Of a stretch of 27,302 nucleotides of DNA, positions 17,606 through 24,270 are shown piece by piece. How positions within the stretch are numbered: position 1 is the stretch's first letter; every line of letters begins with the position of its first letter. The position numbers and the translations under genes are program-made. Below the pieces are notes generated by a model that was not told where the DNA came from, did not search any database, and was given only the letters and a program-made list of their open reading frames with translations. This DNA comes from a virus. The stretch covers positions 1 through 27,302 of IMG/VR virus record IMGVR_UViG_3300006752_000172; one strand, 5' to 3'.

Positions 17606-18109
17606 TTATATGCCTTCGTACGTAATTGTTTGTACAAAATTTAATAACTTTTTTTGATGATTAATAACTATATATTTATTGGTAGATGGAAAAATAATGT
17701 ATTTATTTTTTTTTAACTCGATAGTCCAATCCCTACCTTTTCTTCTGTTATCTTCATAGTAAAATTTAACATAACAATCCTTAGTGTGGACACCATAAAG
17801 CATTGTGAAATCAGGTGAGTTTCTTAAATCAACTGGATCAACATCACAGATTGGTTCTGAAGTTTGGTTGGGATAATAAATACCACCTTTAGATTCTTTA
17901 TTTATTAAATTAATTTTATGTTTTAAAAAAAAGAACTCTCTAATATAATTATTTAATTTTTCCCATTCTTTAGAATAAGAAAACTCATCTCTAAAAAAAA
18001 CATATTTAAATATGTCTTCGCATAATTTATATGAATTTATTTCAAAGCCTTGTGGCATTTTTAAATCACCGTAGTATAAGGCTAACTCGCTTAAAACTTT
18101 TTTATCCAT
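17606..18109 (-). CDS. Degenerate beta-helix / cupin-like member at head of oxygenase array (167 aa)
   Basis: The C-terminal half (FTMLYGVHTKDCYVKFYYED, then DWTIELKKNKYIIFPSTNKY, then LLNFVQTITYE) has the strand layout of the oxygenase double-stranded beta helix, including the kyiiFPSt strand. No HxD...H triad or anchoring Arg is present in the expected places. I recall similar ...FVQTITYE proteins as conserved in marine cyanophages, without a named function. It opens the run of eleven genes, 19 nt after the 159-aa gene, and its start has only a weak ribosome-binding site. It may be a non-enzymatic, structural or regulatory member. The fold assignment is inference. Confidence 0.6.
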   Translation of the reverse strand: MDKKVLSELALYYGDLKMPQGFEINSYKLCEDIFKYVFFRDEFSYSKEWEKLNNYIREFFFLKHKINLINKESKGGIYYPNQTSEPICDVDPVDLRNSPDFTMLYGVHTKDCYVKFYYEDNRRKGRDWTIELKKNKYIIFPSTNKYIVINHQKKLLNFVQTITYEGI

Positions 18110-18128
18110 TTCTGGAACAATTTATAAT

Positions 18129-18608
18129 CTATTGTGTATTAAGGTCAAGTAATTCCCACTCTTGAGGTACTTCTCTCCATTGATAATACCAAGCATGGGT
18201 TTGAGCATCATTCTGACTTTGTTGTTCTGCAGTTAATTCCGGTGCATCACCTATTGGTGATTGCCATCTTGCTTCACTTACATTTTTTACATATGAATCA
18301 TATATTTTTGGTGCTAAAAAAATTTCATTTTCTGAATCCCAAGTATATCCTATTTGTGGGTAATTACCCCTAAAGGCTTTTGATTGATCTGCAGAAGGTT
18401 CTAAAGTATCGGGATTACGATGTTTTCCTTCAAAGGTATTGTATGAACATTTAATCCACAAATGTGCAGGCCAACTAAAATGTGTTTGTAAAAAATTTTG
18501 TCCAATAGATTCAACTTCTTCACCTTCTTCATTTGTAGTATCTGGATCATTTACTACCATAACTTGTAGTACTTCGTTTTCCTCTGATATTTTTGCAAAA
18601 TGTGCCAT
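18129..18608 (-). CDS. Conserved marine-phage tail-module protein (159 aa)
   Basis: The N-terminus (MAHFAKISEENEVLQVMVVN) and the later WIKCSYNTFEGKHRN, RGNYPQIGYTWDSENEIFL and WQSPIG segments match a small protein that is very common in marine phage tail and fibre regions. It is acidic and soluble. The C-terminal 35 residues are Gln- and Trp-rich (TAEQQSQNDAQTHAWYYQW). It lies between the Gly-rich fibre gene (6-nt gap) and the oxygenase array. Its function is not established to my knowledge; a virion or fibre-associated role is inferred from context. Confidence 0.7.
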   Translation of the reverse strand: MAHFAKISEENEVLQVMVVNDPDTTNEEGEEVESIGQNFLQTHFSWPAHLWIKCSYNTFEGKHRNPDTLEPSADQSKAFRGNYPQIGYTWDSENEIFLAPKIYDSYVKNVSEARWQSPIGDAPELTAEQQSQNDAQTHAWYYQWREVPQEWELLDLNTQ

Positions 18609-18614
18609 ATTGTT

Positions 18615-19580
18615 TTAACTCGCTTGAAATTTATATCTTAAAACTACAATACCAGAGCCTCCCCCAAAATTATTTCCAGGATTGCCTCTACCGCCTCCGC
18701 CACCTTGTCCTCTATTTGAAGGGCCACTATTTCTACTTGGAGCAAAACTAGCCCCTCCACCTGCAGAGTAACAAGTTGGAGAACCTGAAACTGATGAAGT
18801 GGTAGCTGGACCACCATTACTAGCATTACCGCAAGATGCTGAGCCACCGGCCCCTCCACCTGCTGCTCCTCCATAAGAAGAATAAGGTTGTCTACCAGAA
18901 CCTGGGTTACCTTGTGGTGGACTAACTGGAGGTGTATTGCCTGATCCTGCAGCAGATTTTGAGGAATTAAGAGCTCCTCCTCCAGATCCCCCAGGTGAAC
19001 CTGGGTTTGTTGGTGATTCATGAGAACATGCAGCACCTGATCCTCCTCCAGTAGATGTAATTGGTCCAAATGAAGATGGACTTCCTCCACCTCCTACACC
19101 TACAGGGTATGGTCCTGTAGAAGAAATTGGTATTGTAGATCCACCAGCTTTTGGTGAAACAGAATATGAACCACCTGCATTGTTTGGAGATTCACGGTAT
19201 CCTCCGCCTCCTCCGCCTCCGCCCCAACGGCCTCCACCGGACGCGCCACCAGCGACTACCATCCAGCTAACAGCATTGCACGATGGATTAGATCCAATAG
19301 CAGAAACACAAAAAGTACCTCCGCCTGTAAATGTATGAATTTTGTAATCTCCACATGTAGTTACAGTTCCACCTGTAGCTTGTATAAAACTTAAATTTTC
19401 AGCTCCTCTAAATTGTCCAATTGATATTTGACCACTTGTAGGAATAGGTCCATTTGGAGCAGGTGCAGCTGAAGGAACTAAAGGTCCGTTTGAATAATAT
19501 TCGGTAAGTTCAATTGGATTACATCCGCCGAATTCAGTTTGAATATCTGATAATCCTGTATTAGTTGATGGGATAGGCAT
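18615..19580 (-). CDS. Glycine-rich, cysteine-containing tail fibre-like protein (321 aa)
   Basis: Residues 1-60 contain LSDIQTEFGGCNPIELTEYY and IPTSGQISIGQFRG, a fibre N-terminal motif common in marine phages. Residues 70-110 form a TGGTVTTCGDYKIHTFTGGG beta domain followed by VSWMVVAGGASGGG. From about 111 to 309 the chain is dominated by Gly, Ser, Pro and Asn (for example GNPGSGRQP and NPGSPGGSGGG), ending in SGIVVLRYKFQ. Seven Cys residues (20, 76, 91, 101, 185, 250, 270) are unusual for a phage fibre and could form disulphides. It has a strong AGGAG ribosome-binding site. It is probably a receptor-contacting tail protein, and its nearness to the hydroxylase array is notable. Confidence 0.75.
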   Translation of the reverse strand: MPIPSTNTGLSDIQTEFGGCNPIELTEYYSNGPLVPSAAPAPNGPIPTSGQISIGQFRGAENLSFIQATGGTVTTCGDYKIHTFTGGGTFCVSAIGSNPSCNAVSWMVVAGGASGGGRWGGGGGGGGYRESPNNAGGSYSVSPKAGGSTIPISSTGPYPVGVGGGGSPSSFGPITSTGGGSGAACSHESPTNPGSPGGSGGGALNSSKSAAGSGNTPPVSPPQGNPGSGRQPYSSYGGAAGGGAGGSASCGNASNGGPATTSSVSGSPTCYSAGGGASFAPSRNSGPSNRGQGGGGGRGNPGNNFGGGSGIVVLRYKFQAS

Positions 19581-19581
19581 G

Positions 19582-20694
19582 TTAACTCTCCTTCTTACTT
19601 AAAACTTCTACTTGCGCTGAAAGTTTTTTCACTGCCTCAATAAGTAAACAAGTTAATCTGTCGTATTTGACAGCTTTAATACCATCGGGTCTTTCAGCAA
19701 CAGCCTCTGGTAAAACTTTTTCTACCTCTTGTGCAATAACACCCACATCTTTTTTTCTAACAAAATATCCATCTTCACCACCTCTTTGATCAATATATTC
19801 TTTTTTCCAATCAAATAGAACGCCGTTTAATTTTTTTAAAGACTCTATCGGGTCTGGTATATTTGTAATATTTTCTTTAAGTGCAACGTCTGAAGAATAA
19901 AAAGCAGTTACATCATTTGTAGCTCTTATTTCTCCTGTAGTCCCTGAAGCTGCGGTTCCAACTCCAAAACTATCAAATTGTACATCGTTACCTGTGTCTA
20001 ATGCTAAAGAAGCTCTTGCAGTAGCACCAGTTTCTAAAACAAAATTAGAACCATTTCCAACAATAAAACCTCCATCAGTTACAGCTAAACCTGCAACATC
20101 TGCTAATTGTGCATCATAAGCTTGTACGTCACTTCCAATTGATACACCAAGAGAAGTTCTAGCAGTAGCCCCAGTTTCTGCAACCCATGTTGAACCATTA
20201 CCAACAATTATATTACTGTCAGTTGGTGTTAAAGCACCTATCGCAGTAAGTGTAGCGTTTACCGGTGAAATCTCATACACACCTGTGTTAGTTGCAACAC
20301 CATCAAGATAAATAATTTTCCAACCTTTATCAGTTGTTGCAAAAGTAACAGTTGCACCTGAACCTGAAGCGGCTTTTAATTGAACTGTATAAGCACCTGA
20401 TGTGCTATTTTTTATAAAATAAAAAGTTTCTGTAAGTAAAGGAAATGTTACAATTTGATTTCCTGTAATTGTTCCTGTTAAGTCTAATACCCTTTGTTGA
20501 GCAGTACCTGTTAAAGCACCGTTATCTATATCTAAAGCTGTAGTTTGTGCACCACCAGCAATGGATATTGATAAGTGACCGCCTGTAAGTTGCTCAATAA
20601 GGCTTAAATTTGAATTTGTTTTTGTTCCCCAAGTACCGGCATTTTCACCGGTTGCCATTAATTCTATACCTAGATCTGTGTATGTTGATGCCAT
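19582..20694 (-). CDS. Tail fibre with C-terminal S74 intramolecular chaperone (370 aa)
   Basis: The N-terminus (MASTYTDLGIELMATGENAG, then TWGTKTNSNL) is a common marine fibre start. The middle region contains a duplicated segment (IVGNGSTWVAETGATARTSL near 163-182 and IVGNGSNFVLETGATARASL near 211-230). From about residue 268, SDVALKENI, then FDWK, KDVGVIAQEVEKVLPEAV and YDRLTCLLIEAVKKL form a peptidase S74 domain, with the Ser and Lys of the SDxxLKENI motif as the likely self-cleavage dyad. Such domains trimerise the fibre and then cut themselves off. The AGGAG plus AAAAAATT ribosome-binding site is strong, which suits an abundant virion protein. Confidence 0.88.
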   Translation of the reverse strand: MASTYTDLGIELMATGENAGTWGTKTNSNLSLIEQLTGGHLSISIAGGAQTTALDIDNGALTGTAQQRVLDLTGTITGNQIVTFPLLTETFYFIKNSTSGAYTVQLKAASGSGATVTFATTDKGWKIIYLDGVATNTGVYEISPVNATLTAIGALTPTDSNIIVGNGSTWVAETGATARTSLGVSIGSDVQAYDAQLADVAGLAVTDGGFIVGNGSNFVLETGATARASLALDTGNDVQFDSFGVGTAASGTTGEIRATNDVTAFYSSDVALKENITNIPDPIESLKKLNGVLFDWKKEYIDQRGGEDGYFVRKKDVGVIAQEVEKVLPEAVAERPDGIKAVKYDRLTCLLIEAVKKLSAQVEVLSKKES

Positions 20695-20705
20695 AATTTT
20701 TTCTC

Positions 20706-22211
20706 CTAAGCTACGTGCGTTACATCTGTATAAGATGTATTCCCTGTTATGTCAATATCTTTGTATGCTAATGTTCCAAAGCCTGTTGTACCTACTTCTG
20801 CAGTTGCTTCAACCCCTGTTAGTCCTACAACTTCTGCAGGCGAAATAGCTCCAACACTTGCTGTTGAAGATACACCGGTTAATCCTACAGCATCTGAAGG
20901 AGAAATAGCACCAACTGAAGAGTTTAAAATAGCCGGTGTTGTTACACCATCAGAACCTATTATAACTATTTGTGCTTCGGTTACGTCTAAACTTCCAACA
21001 CTTGCTGTCGCTTCAACCCCTGTTAACCCTTCGACATCTGCAGGAGAAATATCTCCAACACTCGCTGTTGCAGATACACCGGTTAATGGAGCCCCTTCGC
21101 CAATTACAATTTCTCCAACACCTGTTGTTGCAGATACACCAGTTAGTCCCATAACATCTGCAGGAGAAATATCTCCAACACTTGCTGTTGAAGATACACC
21201 GGTTAATCCCACAACATCCGCAGGTAACAAAGATCCAACACTTGCTGTTGCTACTGGTAATGCAGTTAATTGAACTAATTTATTAAATGAGTCTCCATAA
21301 GGTTCTTCACCCCAACCATTTCTACCCCAACCAACTAACGTACCGGCATTATCAAAGTCTCCAACTTGAGAAGTCATTTGACTTGGAGCTGTTATTAATA
21401 CATTTAAAAATTCATCTGTGTTTATAGATCCAACAGCAGACGCACCTTGATTTGAAGGAGCAGTTATAGGAACATCTAAAAATGCTTCTGCAGTAAGTGA
21501 ACCTAATGAAGATGTTAATCCTGCAGGAGTATCACCTGTTGTTCCAATTCTAACCGCATAATCAACACCCCAACCAGAGTTTCCAAATTCTTGTCTACCC
21601 CAACCTTCTGCGTTTTCTGCCTCTATCGCACCAACGGCAGATGTTAATGTTGATGGTGCAGTTAAAGATACAATAGAAGTTAAATCAAAACCTACAGACC
21701 CAGTTGAAGTTGATAAATTTGTCGGAGCTGTTAGTGAAACAGTAATACTTGGTGAACCTTCAACACTTCCCACACTTGAAGTTGCTGATTGCCCACTTAA
21801 AGTTATTTCTATAGGACCTTGATCACCCCATTCATTAGTGCTCCATGCCCACATTCCCCAAGTGTTATCATCAACTGTATTTGCCTGACCACCCATTCCA
21901 GAGTGGTTTGTACAATAGTAATAAAGAGTGGGTGCGCTTTCAGCGACTATAATTTGTGTATAAGCTCCTGCATAACCAGGAGTACCATATGTGGTTACAC
22001 CAGTTGTGTATTCAGAACCACCACCCCATGTACCGTTACTTGTTGTTGAAAATCTTAATGGGTGGCTATTGTTTGATGAATCAGATTGATCAAATTTGTA
22101 TGTACCATTCTCAGCAATATTTATTGTAGCTTGTTGTACGCCATCAATAAAATATTTATTTCCACTGTCGGTGCTAACAACCGTTACTGTAAATGTTCGG
22201 GTTACCGACAT
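20706..22211 (-). CDS. Tail fibre-like protein with cupredoxin-like domain and tandem repeats (501 aa)
   Basis: Residues about 1-112 form a beta domain whose ending YYYCTNHSGMGG places Cys100, His103 and Met106 in a C-x2-H-x2-M pattern. An upstream His50 (SNNSHPLRFS) completes a possible type-1 copper site, like that of small blue copper proteins. Trp/Gly-rich blocks follow (NTWGMWAWSTNEWGDQG, EGWGRQEFGNSGWGVDY). Residues about 315-480 contain several copies of a short repeat of the form LTGVxATASVGDISPADV. The C-terminus is YKDIDITGNTSYTDVTHVA. The start and ribosome-binding site lie within a perfect hairpin with the upstream stop. Copper binding is inference; the fibre role follows from repeats and context. 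Confidence 0.75.
   Translation of the reverse strand: MSVTRTFTVTVVSTDSGNKYFIDGVQQATINIAENGTYKFDQSDSSNNSHPLRFSTTSNGTWGGGSEYTTGVTTYGTPGYAGAYTQIIVAESAPTLYYYCTNHSGMGGQANTVDDNTWGMWAWSTNEWGDQGPIEITLSGQSATSSVGSVEGSPSITVSLTAPTNLSTSTGSVGFDLTSIVSLTAPSTLTSAVGAIEAENAEGWGRQEFGNSGWGVDYAVRIGTTGDTPAGLTSSLGSLTAEAFLDVPITAPSNQGASAVGSINTDEFLNVLITAPSQMTSQVGDFDNAGTLVGWGRNGWGEEPYGDSFNKLVQLTALPVATASVGSLLPADVVGLTGVSSTASVGDISPADVMGLTGVSATTGVGEIVIGEGAPLTGVSATASVGDISPADVEGLTGVEATASVGSLDVTEAQIVIIGSDGVTTPAILNSSVGAISPSDAVGLTGVSSTASVGAISPAEVVGLTGVEATAEVGTTGFGTLAYKDIDITGNTSYTDVTHVA
20749..21270 (-). repeat. Tandem coding repeats in the fibre C-terminal region
   Basis: Units of roughly 54-60 nt encode LTGVxxTASVGxISPADV-type peptides. 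The segments 21031-21090 and 21151-21210 are nearly identical over 60 nt (shared core acatctgcaggagaaatat), and cagatacaccxgtta also recurs at a 60-nt offset. High nucleotide identity suggests recent duplication or slippage, which could change fibre length between relatives. Confidence 0.8.
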
Positions 22212-22229
22212 AAGGAGATTCTCCTTATG
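22209..22229 (-). promoter_or_regulatory. Palindrome covering stop, ribosome-binding site and start codon
   Basis: On the minus strand the sequence CATAAGGAG-AAT-CTCCTTATG forms a 9-bp perfect stem with a 3-nt loop. It contains the TAA of the 146-aa gene, the AAGGAG ribosome-binding site and the ATG of the 501-aa fibre gene. AAGGAG pairs with CTCCTT directly before the ATG, so initiation should need the hairpin to be opened, most simply by ribosomes finishing the upstream gene. Confidence 0.7.
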
Positions 22230-22665
22230 CTATTCTAACTATAGCTGTTGCTGCTGCTTTAGCAGGAAATTGAATAGTAAATGTTCCGCTTGAAACCGTT
22301 TTGTCTCCACCAAAAGCTACTGCACAAACTGCAGGATCACCTGATGCAGTGTCATTGTAAATCAAACATCCGTTAGCTGTGAATGAAGCTGAAGTAAAAC
22401 TAACGTCATCAAAATCAGCACAAGCTGTTGACCCATCTAAAGATGGAGTAATGTTTGTTAAAGCTTTTCCGCCTGCTGTGTAAGCAGATCCAGAAGTATT
22501 AGCGATTTCATTTGTTGCGCTGTAAGCCGTAGTCGATGCACCTAAAGTAGCTGAACTTGTGTATAGTGCAATTTTAAATGTATTCCCTGAAGACGCAGTA
22601 AAGTTGTGTGTCGCAGTCATAAGTTCGTTTTTAAAACTGTTACATATTGCCGATGTTATTGCCAT
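22225..22665 (-). CDS. Conserved virion structural-type protein (146 aa)
   Basis: The protein (MAITSAICNSFKNELMTATH, then NFTASSGNTFKIALYTSSAT, later GCLIYNDTASGDPAVCAVAF and FTIQFPAKAAATAIVRIA) belongs to a small beta-rich family very common in marine phages. It has alternating Thr/Ala strands and four Cys residues, and no enzymatic motif. A strong AAGGAG ribosome-binding site precedes the start, and it lies between the adaptor gene and the repeat-bearing fibre. A head-tail interface or tail role is suggested by position only. Confidence 0.7.
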   Translation of the reverse strand: MAITSAICNSFKNELMTATHNFTASSGNTFKIALYTSSATLGASTTAYSATNEIANTSGSAYTAGGKALTNITPSLDGSTACADFDDVSFTSASFTANGCLIYNDTASGDPAVCAVAFGGDKTVSSGTFTIQFPAKAAATAIVRIA

Positions 22666-22681
22666 AATTTTTTCTCCTTAT

Positions 22682-23446
22682 TTATGGAGACGGTGACTTA
22701 ACTTGTATTCTAACTGTTCCGTCAGTGTAGTCGTCTCGTCTTCGTCTACCCAGTTGCATTCCTGCGAACTGTTGTACTGCATTTTTATACTTATTTTCGT
22801 ATAGTGTCAACATATCTATTGGACCTTTTAAAAATCCATATGCTTCTACTAAACAAGCATATAAAAGACCTTGTGGAAAATAAGTGCTTAAATAAGTCTC
22901 TGCTGTTCCGTCTGATCCAGAACCTAATCCTGTAGGATATTTGTTATAATATACTCTAAACATATAGTTTGCATCTGGTGTCGGTGCTAAATACATACCC
23001 CCTGAAGTGGTTGTAGTATTACTTGTTGCTCCGCCAAACATGGCATAATACTTAGGAAAACCTGTTACTGAATTAGTTGTGTCTGTAGGAGCTTGTATCT
23101 CTCCTTGTGGTCCAAATTTTCTATCTACAAACTCTGATAAGTATGTTTGATCTTTTTTCTCTAACCATGTTCCATTACCTTCAGTATTTGCAGTAGAATT
23201 AAATACTTCAATACCTCTAATAAATAAAGTTCCTGCAGGCGCATTAATTGTGTTATCATTTGCAACTAAAGTACCTTCTTGAACAAATCTATCTGAATCC
23301 ATTGGAAGCTCTTGATTAATTCTCATTTCAGCAGCCATAATAATTCCATCTAAAATTGTCGTAGTTAGAACATCTGAACTTACTTCAGTGTAATCTTGAA
23401 TTGCTTGCTTTAATGTAGTGTATGTGTATTTTGAAATTCCTGACAT
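22682..23446 (-). CDS. SU10-like head-to-tail adaptor protein (254 aa)
   Basis: The N-terminal region (YTYTTLKQAIQDYTEVSSDV, then LDGIIMAAEMRINQELPM) has the tLkxaI..y......ii..AE.rI..eL pattern of the podovirus SU10-type adaptor family, which ring the portal exit. The middle is beta-rich, with GFPKYYAMFGG and RVYYNKYPTGLG. The C-terminal helices (QGLLYACLVEAYGFLKGPID, then MLTLYENKYKNAVQQF) also fit. It starts 2 nt after the previous stop. The family assignment is from pattern recognition and would need a profile search to confirm. Confidence 0.7.
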   Translation of the reverse strand: MSGISKYTYTTLKQAIQDYTEVSSDVLTTTILDGIIMAAEMRINQELPMDSDRFVQEGTLVANDNTINAPAGTLFIRGIEVFNSTANTEGNGTWLEKKDQTYLSEFVDRKFGPQGEIQAPTDTTNSVTGFPKYYAMFGGATSNTTTTSGGMYLAPTPDANYMFRVYYNKYPTGLGSGSDGTAETYLSTYFPQGLLYACLVEAYGFLKGPIDMLTLYENKYKNAVQQFAGMQLGRRRRDDYTDGTVRIQVKSPSP

Positions 23447-23448
23447 AA

Positions 23449-24270
23449 TTAAGCTCTATCATTAACGGGTCCAATTGTACACTGAAAACCGCCTCCTGTT
23501 TCTGTGCTTGATGCAGTGTTAGTTAACGTAACATTTATGCCATCAAATTGTGTGGTTGTAGATGGTTGACCTGTGCTTGGTATAGATGTTTCATTCAAAG
23601 AAACAACTTTATAACAACCAAAAACTTTTGCTAAATTAGAATGAGATCCAGCGACTGTAGGTAGAGGAGACTCTCCTCTGTAAGGTGCACTTGTTCCTCT
23701 AGTGCATCCTGTTAATTGATTTGTAGATCTTCCTGTGTATTGTATAACTTCATTTTGGTATGTTCCAACAAGAAGTGGATCTGTTGTATCAGAAGAAGTT
23801 AAAACTTTTTCTATCATAATAAAACCGGAAGTAGGGAATTGTGATCCATCTGTTAAATCAATTGTAGTAACACTATCTGTTATTGCTCCATTTAAAGTAG
23901 TAGACATTTGTAATGTTGAAATTGCTACACCACCTACCGGTAATTTAACATTTCTAAATCTTACAAAATCATTTACTTGTAAATCACCGTTTGGAAAATT
24001 AATTTTTAATGTAGTATTAGATGCAGTTACAAAAGGATTTTCAGGTAAAAAATCTTCTGTTGGAAATTCTGTTCTAGCAGTTCTTGCTCTTTGTAAAGCT
24101 TGTGGGTCTGCACTTGTTGGTTTAGGATCTAATTGTGGTTGTTTAGGTTCGTACTCTGAAATATGAACTAAAGCACCATTCCATTCTCTAACCATTTCAT
24201 TATATGGAAATGCCATGCCTGATCTATCTGAAATAGCTAAAGCATATTTACCTTGTGCAAAAGTAGTCAT
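23449..24270 (-). CDS. Conserved structural protein of the connector module (273 aa)
   Basis: The N-terminus (GKYALAISDRSGMAFPYNEM, then VREWNGALVHISEYEPKQPQ, then PQALQRARTARTEFP) matches a protein widely present in marine phages, including T4-like cyanophages. Residues 123-217 contain a Thr/Ser-rich module with IQYTGRSTNQLTGCTRGT, also seen in two other genes here. The C-terminus is FDGINVTLTNTAS...GGGFQCTIGPV. The ATG overlaps the stop of the frameshifted upstream gene as TAATG. It is probably a virion protein of the neck or tail. No function is known to me. Confidence 0.7.
   Translation of the reverse strand: MTTFAQGKYALAISDRSGMAFPYNEMVREWNGALVHISEYEPKQPQLDPKPTSADPQALQRARTARTEFPTEDFLPENPFVTASNTTLKINFPNGDLQVNDFVRFRNVKLPVGGVAISTLQMSTTLNGAITDSVTTIDLTDGSQFPTSGFIMIEKVLTSSDTTDPLLVGTYQNEVIQYTGRSTNQLTGCTRGTSAPYRGESPLPTVAGSHSNLAKVFGCYKVVSLNETSIPSTGQPSTTTQFDGINVTLTNTASSTETGGGFQCTIGPVNDRA

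Noticed and set aside
18644-19090. 148-codon minus-strand frame within the Gly-rich fibre
   Set aside because: It is an alternative frame of a repetitive Gly/Ser-coding region, giving a His/Leu/Gln/Val-rich translation with no recognisable motif.
20749-21270. CRISPR-like array
   Set aside because: The repeats are in frame, encode a periodic peptide and lack unique spacers of constant length between identical repeats.
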